Shown here: positions 32,207 through 40,193 of the stretch, one piece after another
Numbering within the stretch: the stretch's first letter is position 1
How the letters are laid out: every line of letters begins with the position of its first letter
DNA from: Pseudomonadota bacterium
GTDB lineage: Bacteria > Pseudomonadota > Gammaproteobacteria > Burkholderiales > SG8-39
Assembly: GCA_021811085.1 (NCBI GenBank)
Contig: JAJZPQ010000002.1
Span: 1 to 64,000, forward strand
Reading direction: 5' to 3'
Length of the DNA stretch: 64,000 nt
Program-made: the position numbers and the translations under genes
The notes under the pieces: generated by a model
The model's database searches: none
Seen by the model: the letters and a program-made list of their open reading frames with translations, nothing else
Told to the model about the DNA's origin: nothing

Positions 32207-33208
32207 ATGTGGCCATGGATCAAGCGCATTTCCCTGTTGGCACTGTGTCTGGCGCTGCTCGCGAGCGCAGGGCTGGGCTGGTATGCGCTCGGCCCGGTAA
32301 CGCTGCGCACTGATCCTGCCGACTTCTCCATCACGCCAGGCAGCAGCTTGAAAACTGCGACGCGACAGATCGTAGCATCGGGCGTCGAATTGGGCGCCTG
32401 GCAATTCGAGCTGCTGGGCCGGCTGCTGGGCAAAGCGGGCACGATCAAGGCCGGAAGTTACGAAGTCGGCAGCGGCATCACGCCGCTCGCCCTGCTCAAT
32501 AAGCTCACTGCGGGCGAGGTCACGCAAACCGAGCTCGCGTTCATCGAAGGCTGGACCTTCAGGCAAATGCGCGCGGCGCTGGATGCCGACGCGGAAGTGA
32601 GGCACGACAGCGCCGCGCTCAGCGATGAGGAAATCATGGCGCGGCTGGGTGTCGCGGGGCGCAACCCGGAAGGCTTGTTCTTTCCCGACACCTACCTGTT
32701 CGGCAAGGGCACCAGCGACCTCGCCATACTCAAGCGGGCATATAAAGCGATGGCGCGGCAGCTCGAAGCAGCGTGGGAACAGCGCGCGCCGGATCTGCCT
32801 TACCGCAGCCCTTATGAAGCCTTGATCATGGCTTCGGTCATCGAAAAAGAGACTGGGCAATCGACCGACCGCGCCTTGATCGGCGGCGTATTCGTGAACC
32901 GCCTGCGTCTGGGCATGATGCTGCAGACCGACCCGACCGTCATTTATGGGCTGGGCGACAAGTTCAAAGGCAATTTGCGCAAGAAAGACCTGCTCGCCGA
33001 CACCCCCCACAATACCTATACGCGCCCCGGGCTGCCGCCGACGCCGATCTCGATGCCTGGCCGGGCGGCGCTGCATGCGGCGCTGAACCCGGCGCAGACC
33101 CAGGCGCTCTATTTTGTGGCGCGCGGCGACGGCAGCAGCGAATTTTCGCGCACGCTGGCCGAACACGAGCGCGCGGTGGCCAAATACCAGCGGCGGGGGG
33201 GGCATTAG
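32207..33208 (+). CDS. mltG: Endolytic murein transglycosylase MltG
   Basis: Membrane-bound lytic transglycosylase that cuts nascent glycan strands and limits their length. 333 residues: one N-terminal membrane helix (about 7-27), a LysM-like region, then the YceG catalytic domain with the conserved Glu in [12 protein letters not shown] and the downstream [21 protein letters not shown]. Start ATG at 32207. Followed by tmk after 1 bp; the mltG-tmk-holB-tatD order is common in proteobacteria. Confidence 0.95.
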   Translation: MWPWIKRISLLALCLALLASAGLGWYALGPVTLRTDPADFSITPGSSLKTATRQIVASGVELGAWQFELLGRLLGKAGTIKAGSYEVGSGITPLALLNKLTAGEVTQTELAFIEGWTFRQMRAALDADAEVRHDSAALSDEEIMARLGVAGRNPEGLFFPDTYLFGKGTSDLAILKRAYKAMARQLEAAWEQRAPDLPYRSPYEALIMASVIEKETGQSTDRALIGGVFVNRLRLGMMLQTDPTVIYGLGDKFKGNLRKKDLLADTPHNTYTRPGLPPTPISMPGRAALHAALNPAQTQALYFVARGDGSSEFSRTLAEHERAVAKYQRRGGH

Positions 33209-33209
33209 C

Positions 33210-33824
33210 GTGCGCGGCAAATTCATTACTCTGGAAGGCGTGGACGGAGCCGGCAAAAGCACTCATCTGGATTGGCTCGCCCAACGGATTACCGCCGCGG
33301 GCAAGAAGGTGCACGTGACGCGCGAGCCCGGCGGCACGCCGCTGGGAGAGGAATTGCGCAAATTGCTGCTGGGGCAGCCGATGCACCTCGAAACCGAGAC
33401 TCTGCTGATGTTCGCGGCCCGGCGCGAGCACCTGCACCGGCTCATTCTCCCGGCGCTGGCCGCGGGTACCTGGGTTCTGTCCGACCGTTTTACCGACGCC
33501 ACTTTCGCCTATCAGGGCGGCGGGCGGGGCTTGGATCTAGGCCGGATCGAGACTCTGGAGGCGTGGGTTCAGCAAGGCCTGCAGCCGGACCTTACCCTGG
33601 TGTTCGATCTTTCGGTCGAGGAGGCGAAGCGCAGGCGCCTCGCCGCTACTGCTGCCCCCGACCGTTTTGAGCAGGAAGACCTCGCGTTCTTTTCCCGGGT
33701 GCGCACCGTGTATCTGGCGCGCGCTGCGCGCTACCCGCAAAGGATCAGGCTGATCGATGCCGGAAAGTCGATTGCAGATATTCGTAAAATACTAGAAGAA
33801 ATACTTCTATCATCATGTTTATAA
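33210..33824 (+). CDS. tmk: Thymidylate kinase
   Basis: Phosphorylates dTMP to dTDP. GTG start at 33210. P-loop [12 protein letters not shown] at residues 7-18, the DRF motif in [18 protein letters not shown], and a LID region (EEAKRRRLA). 204 residues, typical. The 3' end overlaps holB by 10 bp. Confidence 0.96.
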   Translation: MRGKFITLEGVDGAGKSTHLDWLAQRITAAGKKVHVTREPGGTPLGEELRKLLLGQPMHLETETLLMFAARREHLHRLILPALAAGTWVLSDRFTDATFAYQGGGRGLDLGRIETLEAWVQQGLQPDLTLVFDLSVEEAKRRRLAATAAPDRFEQEDLAFFSRVRTVYLARAARYPQRIRLIDAGKSIADIRKILEEILLSSCL

Positions 33825-34825
33825 AATACTTGCCATGGCAAGGCGAGGTCTGGAACCGTCTCATGGGCATGCGCGAGCGCATGCCGCATGCGCTGCTCAT
33901 TCACGGCCGCCCCGGGATCGGCAAGCTCCATTTGGCTCAAGTTCTGGCCCAGTCCCTTTTGTGCGAGAGCCGGTCGAAAGAGGGCTTGGCATGCGGAGTA
34001 TGTCCAGCGTGTGCGTGGTTCATTTCCGGCAATCACCCCGACTTTCGCCTGGTTCAGCCGGAAGCCTTGGCGCCTGTCTCGGAGGAGGAGGAAGGCGCAG
34101 AGGGTGCGGACGAGGGCAAGAAGAAGCTCAGCAAACAGATCAAAATAGAACAAATTCGCGGGCTTGGCGATTTTCTTAACGTGGGCTCCCACCGCAACGG
34201 TTACCGCGTGGTGCTGATCCACCCGGCGGAAAGCATGAATTCGGGCGCTGCGAACGCCCTGCTGAAGAGCCTGGAGGAGCCATCCGCGGGCGTGGTTTTT
34301 GTGCTGGTTTCGCACCAGCCGAGCAAATTGCTGCCGACGGTGCGCAGCCGCTGTCACGCCTTGCCGCTGCCGCTGCCGCCGCGAGAACTGTCGCTGCGCT
34401 GGCTGCAGGAGCAGGGCAGCGAGGCTACACCTGCGACGCTCGCGTTTGCCGGCGACGCGCCTCTGGAAGCCGCAGAGCTGCCTGAGGAAGAAGCGCAAAC
34501 CAGGCGCAGACTGTTCGACCTGCTGAGCCAGCCGGCGAACAGTGCATTGAGTTTGGCCGATTTCTGCCAGCGCCTGCAGCCCGGCCAAGTGGTGGGCTGG
34601 ATGCTCAAATGGACCTACGATCTGATCGCACTCGCGAGCAGCGGCAGCCCACGCTATAACATCGACCGCAAGAAAGAACTGGGCATTCTTGTTCGAAGCA
34701 TGCCATTGTTGAACTTGCTGCGTTTCTACGGCACCTTATCCACGCTGCAAGCGATCGCGGAACATCCCTTGAATGCGCGCCTGTTCTTCGATGATCTATT
34801 CATCGCCTACAAAGAGATAACCTGA
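33815..34825 (+). CDS. holB: DNA polymerase III delta' subunit
   Basis: Clamp-loader stator subunit. 336 residues: AAA+ domain with a P-loop lacking the catalytic Thr/Ser ([12 protein letters not shown]), as expected for the non-hydrolysing delta' subunit. A four-Cys zinc module includes CGVCPACAW, and [21 protein letters not shown] leads into the SRC sensor ([10 protein letters not shown]). A charged Glu/Lys-rich insertion at about 87-110 is unusual but within family variation. tatD begins 7 bp later; the pilZ gene often found between holB and tatD is absent. Confidence 0.94.
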   Translation: MFIKYLPWQGEVWNRLMGMRERMPHALLIHGRPGIGKLHLAQVLAQSLLCESRSKEGLACGVCPACAWFISGNHPDFRLVQPEALAPVSEEEEGAEGADEGKKKLSKQIKIEQIRGLGDFLNVGSHRNGYRVVLIHPAESMNSGAANALLKSLEEPSAGVVFVLVSHQPSKLLPTVRSRCHALPLPLPPRELSLRWLQEQGSEATPATLAFAGDAPLEAAELPEEEAQTRRRLFDLLSQPANSALSLADFCQRLQPGQVVGWMLKWTYDLIALASSGSPRYNIDRKKELGILVRSMPLLNLLRFYGTLSTLQAIAEHPLNARLFFDDLFIAYKEIT

Positions 34826-34832
34826 AATTCGC

Positions 34833-35603
34833 ATGCTGGTCGACTCGCATTGCCATATCGACTTTCCGGACTACGCCGAGCGCATACCGCAAGTCCTGGA
34901 GAACATGGCGCGCCATCAGGTGACGCACGCCCTGTGCGTAAGCGTCAATCTCGTTGATTTTCCAAGAGTCCTGGCGCTGGCCGAGCGCCATCCCCAGCTC
35001 TTTGCTTCGGTCGGCGTGCATCCGGACCATGCCGAAGGTAGCGGCCCGGATATGAATGAGCTGATCGAGCGGGCGCAGCAACCGAAGATCGTCGCCATCG
35101 GCGAGACCGGCCTGGACTATTTTCGACAGACGGGTGATCTCGAGTGGCAAAGGCAGCGCTTTCGCATCCATATCCGCGCCGCGCGCGAGGCCGGTAAGCC
35201 TTTGATCATTCATACGCGAGACGCCGGTGAGGACACGTTGCGCATCCTGCGCGAGGAGCGCGCAGGTGAGGCAGGCGGGGTAATGCACTGCTTTACCGAG
35301 ACGCTGGAATTCGCCCACGCTGCAATGGATCTGGGCTTTTATATCTCCTTTTCCGGCATCGTGACCTTCAAGAATGCCCACTCCCTTAAAGCGGTAGCCA
35401 AAGCAATCCCTTTGGAGCGTATGCTGGTAGAAACCGATTCCCCATACCTTGCGCCGGTTCCTCATCGCGGGAAAACTAACGAACCCGGATGGGTCCGGCA
35501 TGTGGCCGAGGAAGTCGCCGGCCTGCGCGGAATCCCCTTGGAAGCGCTGGCTGAGGCCACGAGCGCAAATTTCTTCCGCCTTTTCAAAGCGGCAAAATGC
35601 TAG
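34833..35603 (+). CDS. TatD family metal-dependent hydrolase (YcfH-type)
   Basis: 256 residues of the TatD amidohydrolase-like barrel. N-terminal metal motif DSHCHIDF, then GVHPDH, GETGLDYFRQ, IHTRDAGED, MHCFTET and the late VETDSPYLAP with the conserved Asp. Family members have 3'-5' exonuclease or D-aminoacyl-tRNA deacylase-type activities; this copy's substrate is not known. Last gene of the mltG-tmk-holB unit, overlapping the ankyrin gene by 7 bp. Confidence 0.94.
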   Translation: MLVDSHCHIDFPDYAERIPQVLENMARHQVTHALCVSVNLVDFPRVLALAERHPQLFASVGVHPDHAEGSGPDMNELIERAQQPKIVAIGETGLDYFRQTGDLEWQRQRFRIHIRAAREAGKPLIIHTRDAGEDTLRILREERAGEAGGVMHCFTETLEFAHAAMDLGFYISFSGIVTFKNAHSLKAVAKAIPLERMLVETDSPYLAPVPHRGKTNEPGWVRHVAEEVAGLRGIPLEALAEATSANFFRLFKAAKC

Positions 35604-36259
35604 AAATAGATTTAATAAAATCAGTTATGATATTGAGATTGTTATTTATTATTTTTCTAAGCTTCCCCGCCGCGGGTGCGTTTGCGGGCTCTTATGAGGA
35701 CATTCTTTCGGCCATCAAGCAGGACGATGTTCAGGCGGCCGAGGCCTTGTTTGCGCGCGGCTTGGACGTCAATACGACCGATTCGGACGCCAACACTTTG
35801 CTCATGATCGCGGTTCGGGACAACCATCCGGACATGGCCAGGCGGCTTCTGGACCTCAAAGCCAGAGTCGATCCGAGGAATCGCTACGGGGAAACGGCGC
35901 TGATGCTTGCGGCCGCAAATGGCGACCTCGAGCTCGTCAAGCTTCTGGTCGATCGAGGCGCGAAGATAAACCTGTCAGGCTGGAACCCGCTGATTTACGC
36001 AGCCTGGCGCAGCCAGACTGAGGTCGTCAGGTATCTGTTGGACAAGGGAGCAGATATCGATGCCGCAGCTCCAAGCGGCGTTACGGCGCTGATGATGGCT
36101 GCGCGCAGCGGCCATTTCGAGACGGTCAAGCTGTTGCTGTGGGAGGTAGCCGATCCCAATATAAAAAGCGATTCAGGGGCGACCGCCTTGGAATGGGCGC
36201 TGAAGGCTGGAAATACGGATATTGCAGACTTGCTTAAGCAGGCGGGGGCGAAGGAGTAA
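35597..36259 (+). CDS. Exported ankyrin-repeat protein
   Basis: 220 residues: a hydrophobic N-terminus (ILRLLFIIFLSFPAAGAFAG, a likely signal peptide) and about five ankyrin repeats from residue 33 to the end, for example GETALMLAAANGDLELVKLL and GVTALMMAARSGHFETVKLL. A start at the second ATG (35627) would give a shorter n-region and a more standard signal peptide. Ankyrin proteins of this size act as periplasmic binding partners; the ligand is unknown. Overlaps tatD and so is likely cotranscribed. It is the last core gene before the accessory island. Confidence 0.85.
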   Translation: MLEIDLIKSVMILRLLFIIFLSFPAAGAFAGSYEDILSAIKQDDVQAAEALFARGLDVNTTDSDANTLLMIAVRDNHPDMARRLLDLKARVDPRNRYGETALMLAAANGDLELVKLLVDRGAKINLSGWNPLIYAAWRSQTEVVRYLLDKGADIDAAAPSGVTALMMAARSGHFETVKLLLWEVADPNIKSDSGATALEWALKAGNTDIADLLKQAGAKE

Positions 36260-36286
36260 TTGGACGGATCAGTCTTGGGATCTCTT

Positions 36287-36314
36287 ATTTAACATAATGC
36301 ACATATGCGCATTA
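36287..36314 (-). other. dif-like XerC/XerD recombination site
   Basis: Read on the minus strand the site is TAATGCGCATA / TGTGCA / TTATGTTAAAT. The XerD arm (36287-36297) is identical, 11 of 11, to that of E. coli dif. The XerC arm keeps TGCGCATA but appears to lack one A relative to dif, and the centre differs at two positions. A further XerC-like arm (TAAGCGCATAA, 36371-36381) and a XerD-like arm (GTTTAACATGA, 36389-36399) follow. An Xer-activator relic lies 170 bp downstream. It may be the chromosomal dif or an attachment site of an Xer-integrated element. Confidence 0.6.
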
Positions 36315-36483
36315 TTATCTAGGGCGAGCTAGATCGAGCAATTCCTCATTTAGTCTGCCAATTGAATGGGTAAGCGCATAATAGCAAAGTTTAACATGAA
36401 GAGAAGATCGATGGCCGCCTGGAAATAATTTCCAGGACGAAATCCCCTTTTGGGTCTGGGACCAAGGCAAAGGGCGGCGCAGG

Positions 36484-36967
36484 ATGCCGGTGAGCCCGCT
36501 TATAGGTTCCGATGAGTTTCGGTTGGCGCGAAGTCGAGCGAGCCTGCCGCGGGAGGCGGCGGCGGGGTTCCTGGGGGTCACGGAGCGCAGCATTCGGAAT
36601 TGGGAGGAAGGGCGCTCAAAGATTCCGTACGCGGCTTTAAACTGCTCCGATGCTATTCCGGGTTCGAACTGCCGCAACCGGCCTGGGGGGCGGCTTCCAC
36701 AAAGAGACCCTATGGTCCCCAGACCGAAGGGCCTACAGGGCGGACGATCTAGGCCATATGGACGTGATCCTGGCGATGGCGCGGTATAGGCATCCGGACT
36801 ACCAGCGGCGGCGCCTTTCCCTTGCTCCCCTGCCCTCGTCCAATGTCGTCCGGTTCCCGGTCTCCGATAGGGCGCCCGGCGCGGGCCAGATAGACCGTTC
36901 AGGCGAGGAAAAACAGCCTGAGCCGCGGTGGCTGCCGGGGATGGTGAAGATGTGGTTTTCGCGGTGA
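36484..36967 (+). pseudogene. Frameshifted XafT-like (VC1465 family) Xer recombination activation factor
   Basis: The first frame (from ATG 36484) encodes an HTH region with FLGVTERSIRNWEEGRSKIPYAA. The family's continuation FKLLRCYSGFELPQPAWG is in a second frame, and GGFHKETLWSPDRRAYRADDL plus the C-terminus is in a third frame to 36967. Two single-base deletions explain this: one near 36630 (before TTTAAACTG) and one in the G-run at about 36685-36691. Such factors activate XerD at dif so that elements can integrate or excise. The assignment rests on remembered family sequence; sequencing error in the G-run is possible for one shift. Confidence 0.65.
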
Positions 36968-37633
36968 CTACTTACGAAGAAACCATTGATTGACATGAGT
37001 AGCGAGCCCATCCAAATCGGGGAACATCGTGGCCGAGTTAAAACCGTATCGGTCTAGCGGGATGTTGATCTCAATCACCGCATCCTTGTCGATGACCCAC
37101 CGTTCGAGCTTCGAATGTTCGAACGCTTGCATAGGCTCAGGGTGAGTTGTAAAGAGTCCGCTCTGTGCGGTCATCCGCGTCGCTATATGGTTAGGACGGT
37201 ATTGTGTTACAGCTTCAATTTCGAATGGAGAGACCTGCTTGTCGGTAAGCGGGACGACGGTGTGGTCGAGTACGTAGATGACCCGGTCTGTCCTTGTTGT
37301 GTATGGACTCACGGCGAAGTAGGCTGCAACGAGTGGGTTCTCAGTCCAATCGAGGAGCCGGGTTGCGAGGCCATAGTGCTGAGCCAGCGCAAGCCACTCC
37401 CATTCGTTCTCTGGGAGTTTCCTGGCGTAGGCAGCACCTCGTCGCCTGAACTCGTCGAGCATTGACTGCTCAATCGATTTTGCTCGCTCTGGAACGGTTG
37501 AGTTGTAGCGTCCGTATCTTGGTTGGAGTGTGTAGTTCGCATCGGATTCGCCTCTATAGATGAAATGCCCGTGACTGTGGGCTCGGACCATCTTGTGCAG
37601 ATCCTCGAATGACGTTATCGAGTGCTCGTCCAT
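36968..37633 (-). CDS. FRG domain-containing protein
   Basis: 221 residues. The FRG domain is clear: FIYRGESDANYTLQPRYGR near the N-terminus, WLALAQHYGLATRLLDWTE, and NPLVAAYFAV. The domain is found in mobile and defence-related loci, and its biochemical activity is not firmly known. Codon and base use look less GC-rich than the neighbours, which fits acquired DNA. It converges on the XafT relic, the two ending within one base of each other. Possible cargo of an Xer-integrated element, but an orphan gene is also possible. Confidence 0.82.
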   Translation of the reverse strand: MDEHSITSFEDLHKMVRAHSHGHFIYRGESDANYTLQPRYGRYNSTVPERAKSIEQSMLDEFRRRGAAYARKLPENEWEWLALAQHYGLATRLLDWTENPLVAAYFAVSPYTTRTDRVIYVLDHTVVPLTDKQVSPFEIEAVTQYRPNHIATRMTAQSGLFTTHPEPMQAFEHSKLERWVIDKDAVIEINIPLDRYGFNSATMFPDLDGLATHVNQWFLRK

Positions 37634-37933
37634 ATGTTCGGATGTCCTACGATTTATTGACTGGCGACGATTGAATTGTCGCTCAAGATATCACACGGCT
37701 ACAGCCGGAGTTCAGTGGGCTGGTGCTCTATTCCTGACTTGCAGGCGCTCAAGAGGTGTAACAAGGTGGTCGGCTCATGTGACCGTGCCAGAGGTCTACC
37801 GTATTGCGGGAAAACGTCTGCGAAGTCTGGGGAGTTACGACAGCGGCAAGGGACGGCCTAGCTACATGAGGCCGCGCCAGACTTGATCAACGAACCTTCA
37901 ACGACACTCGCAGAAATCGGCCCCGCGACTTGG
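37634..37933. other. Intergenic stretch upstream of the FRG gene, no recognisable gene
   Basis: Short open frames cross this region on the plus strand, but none has a convincing start, ribosome site or family resemblance. Composition is lower in GC than the core genes. It presumably contains the FRG-gene promoter on the minus strand and the right edge of the accessory segment. No repeat matching the dif-like site was found here. Confidence 0.4.
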
Positions 37934-38368
37934 CTAATTCCACTGATCCTGCGGCGGGATCGGCAGCGAAAATACCGGAACCCCTTCTTCGCGTAAATCT
38001 TCGGCTTCGCCGGGGCTTGCGACGCCGCGTATATTGCGCTGGGGCGCCTCGCGATAATGGATCTTGCGCGCTTCTTCGGCGAAGCTCTTGCCCACGTCTT
38101 CGCTGTGGGTCAGGATGTAGTCGATAACGCGGGAGATATCGATCTTCTCGCCCTCGCCCGGCAACGCGGCCGTGCTCGCAGCGGGGACATTCGCCGCTTC
38201 CGTGGCCTGTTTCCGGATCTTGGCCGCAGGCAGCTTTTCCACATGCACGCCCCCGCACACCGGGCAGTTGAGCAGGCCGCGGCTTTGCTGCGAAGTGAAG
38301 TCCTCGCCCGAGGCGAACCAGCCTTCGAAGCGGTGCTGCTCCCGGCAGATAAGGTCGAACACGATCAT
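37934..38368 (-). CDS. DUF1178 family protein
   Basis: 144 residues starting MIVFDLICREQHRFEGWFAS; the conserved N-terminal block has C8 and a CPVCGG pair at about 35-40, suggesting a zinc knuckle. The C-terminal half includes VGKSFAEEARKIHY and ends with VFSLPIPPQDQWN. Function unknown. It returns the map to core betaproteobacterial genes after the accessory segment, with tRNA-Leu next to it. Confidence 0.88.
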   Translation of the reverse strand: MIVFDLICREQHRFEGWFASGEDFTSQQSRGLLNCPVCGGVHVEKLPAAKIRKQATEAANVPAASTAALPGEGEKIDISRVIDYILTHSEDVGKSFAEEARKIHYREAPQRNIRGVASPGEAEDLREEGVPVFSLPIPPQDQWN

Positions 38369-38486
38369 GCTTGCATATCCAAGTTCATTCTAGCCTATAT
38401 CGTGACGATATTCGGAAACTAAAGCCCTCTTCGATTTCGTCGTTCCGATATCGAGGTTCCATGCTTGGCTGGATTCCGTATTGTGA

Positions 38487-38575
38487 TGGTGCCAGGGACC
38501 GGAATCGAACCGGCATGCCGGGTTAGCGGCGGCGGGTTTTAAGCCCGCTGTGTATACCAATTTCACCACCCTGGC
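38487..38575 (-). tRNA. tRNA-Leu (anticodon UAA)
   Basis: 89 nt including an encoded CCA. The acceptor stem is GCCAGGG/CCCTGGC. The anticodon loop CTTAAAA gives UAA, and the long variable arm expected for leucine tRNA is present. The T-arm reads GCCGGTTCGATTCCGGT. It is divergent from the Slam-like gene, and its promoter lies within 38576-38640. Confidence 0.96.
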
Positions 38576-38610
38576 GAACAGGCGAATGATACTGGAGGTC
38601 CGCTCGATCC

Positions 38611-38636
38611 TGAAAGCCGTCAATGAAAGCCGTCAA
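38611..38636 (+). repeat. Tandem duplication of 13 bp
   Basis: TGAAAGCCGTCAA occurs twice head to tail (38611-38623 and 38624-38636), followed by TGA and then by the palindrome at 38639. It sits in the divergent gap between tRNA-Leu and the Slam-like gene and could be a slippage duplication or part of a regulator site. Confidence 0.7.
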
Positions 38637-38638
38637 TG

Positions 38639-38658
38639 ATTTACCCAAAAGGGTAAAT
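38639..38658. promoter_or_regulatory. 20-bp perfect palindrome, candidate operator
   Basis: ATTTACCC (38639-38646), AAAA, GGGTAAAT (38651-38658). It lies 180 bp upstream of the Slam-like start and 63 bp upstream of tRNA-Leu on the other strand. The dyad with a 4-bp spacer is like a dimeric repressor site. A hairpin is the alternative, but no T-run follows. The regulator is unknown. Confidence 0.45.
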
Positions 38659-38837
38659 ATGTTAGATTGCATCAGGGGAGATGACGCAATAAGCACAGTT
38701 GCGGCCAATCAAGAATGAAATCAAGCCCAATGCGGACTCATGCCGGCGCGGATGTCGCGGCCCGGCGACTTGTCGCATATGGGAGAAGCCGGATTTCCCC
38801 GCCTCATCCAATACCACGCCTCGGGAGTAAGAATTTC

Positions 38838-40172
38838 ATGACGAAATTATTTTCGGTCAAGCGGACGCTGCTTGCCCTGGGTTTCTGTCTATGCGTGACG
38901 GGGAATGTTGCGCTGGCGGCGGGTCCAGACCTCGATAAGGCCGATACCTTAATGAAGCAAGGCAAGGCGGCCGAAGCCTATTCCCTGCTCGAGCCGTTCG
39001 AGTTCGAGCAATCGGGCAACATACGCTTCGACTATCTCCTCGGCATCGCGGCGCTCGACAGCGGCAAGCCGGACAAGGCGACGCTCGCGTTCGAGCGCGT
39101 GCTCGCGACGGATCCGAATTTTGCCGGTGCGCGCGTGGACATGGCGCGGGCCTATTATCAACTGGGCGACTTTACCCGCGCCAAGACTGAATTCGAGACC
39201 GCATTGACGCAGAATCCGCCGCCGGCGGCCAGGGCGACGATAAACAACTATCTCGCCGCGATCGAGAAGCAGGAAAGCGCGAAGAAGACCAAGGCGACGG
39301 GCTATGTCGAGGCTGGTATCGGCCACGATTCCAACGTCAATTTCGCCACCAGCCAAAGCCAGATCGCGGTGCCCGCTCTGGGCAACCTGATTTTCACCCT
39401 GAACCCGACCGGCGTTAAAGCGCCCGACGACTATCTTGCGTACGGCTTCGGCGGCGAGATCACCCATCAGATCACACCCGCGCTCGGCCTGTACGCCGGC
39501 GCGGATGCGCGCGGCCGCAGCAACAGCACCCAGGACCAGTTCGACTCCACCAGCCTCGATCTGCGCGCCGGGCTCGCCATGGGCGCAGGCGCGAGCGTGT
39601 TTCGCCTGGGCCTCCTCGCCGGCAGATACGAATTGGACGGCAAGACCAACCGCGACACGAGCGGCATCAATGGGGAATGGCGCCATTTGATCAACCCGGC
39701 CAACCAGCTGAGTCTGTTCGGGCAGTATGCACGTTTCCGCTTCGAGCCCTCGATCAGCGTGAATGACTTCGACCAATCGACTTACGGCGCCAACTGGCTG
39801 CATCTTCTGCACGACGGCAAGGCCCTGGTCATGGGCAGCCTGTTTGCCGGGGATGAACGTGCGCCGCTGCGCGCCGACGGCGGCAAGCGCTTCACCGGCT
39901 TGCGCCTCGGCGGGCAGATGCAGCTCAACGAAAAAACCGAACTGTTCGGCGGGCTCGGTGCGCAGTTCGGCAAATACGATCTCACCAACGTCGCCTTCGC
40001 CACGACGCGCGACGACAAGCAATACGACGCCAACCTCGGCCTGAACTGGCATTTCCGCAAGGAGTGGACGCTGCGGCCGCAGATTGCGTACATGCGCAAC
40101 AACTCCAATATCGTGATTTACCAGTTCGACCGGACCGATGTTTCCGTCACGGTCCGGCGCGACTTCAAATAA
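38838..40172 (+). CDS. Slam-like (DUF560) outer-membrane exporter with TPR domain
   Basis: 444 residues. A signal peptide (about 1-27, ending NVALAA) leads into TPR repeats (about 30-150, e.g. ARAYYQLGDFTRAKTEFETA). A C-terminal beta-barrel follows, opened by the motif EAGIGHDSNVNFATS and ending TVRRDFK. This is the layout of surface lipoprotein assembly modifier proteins, which carry TbpB-like cargo across the outer membrane. Start ATG 38838 is set by the signal peptide; an upstream in-frame ATG is rejected. The next gene, 21 bp downstream, is the probable cargo. Confidence 0.75.
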   Translation: MTKLFSVKRTLLALGFCLCVTGNVALAAGPDLDKADTLMKQGKAAEAYSLLEPFEFEQSGNIRFDYLLGIAALDSGKPDKATLAFERVLATDPNFAGARVDMARAYYQLGDFTRAKTEFETALTQNPPPAARATINNYLAAIEKQESAKKTKATGYVEAGIGHDSNVNFATSQSQIAVPALGNLIFTLNPTGVKAPDDYLAYGFGGEITHQITPALGLYAGADARGRSNSTQDQFDSTSLDLRAGLAMGAGASVFRLGLLAGRYELDGKTNRDTSGINGEWRHLINPANQLSLFGQYARFRFEPSISVNDFDQSTYGANWLHLLHDGKALVMGSLFAGDERAPLRADGGKRFTGLRLGGQMQLNEKTELFGGLGAQFGKYDLTNVAFATTRDDKQYDANLGLNWHFRKEWTLRPQIAYMRNNSNIVIYQFDRTDVSVTVRRDFK

Positions 40173-40193
40173 TTCTCGCAGAAGGTGAACGCC

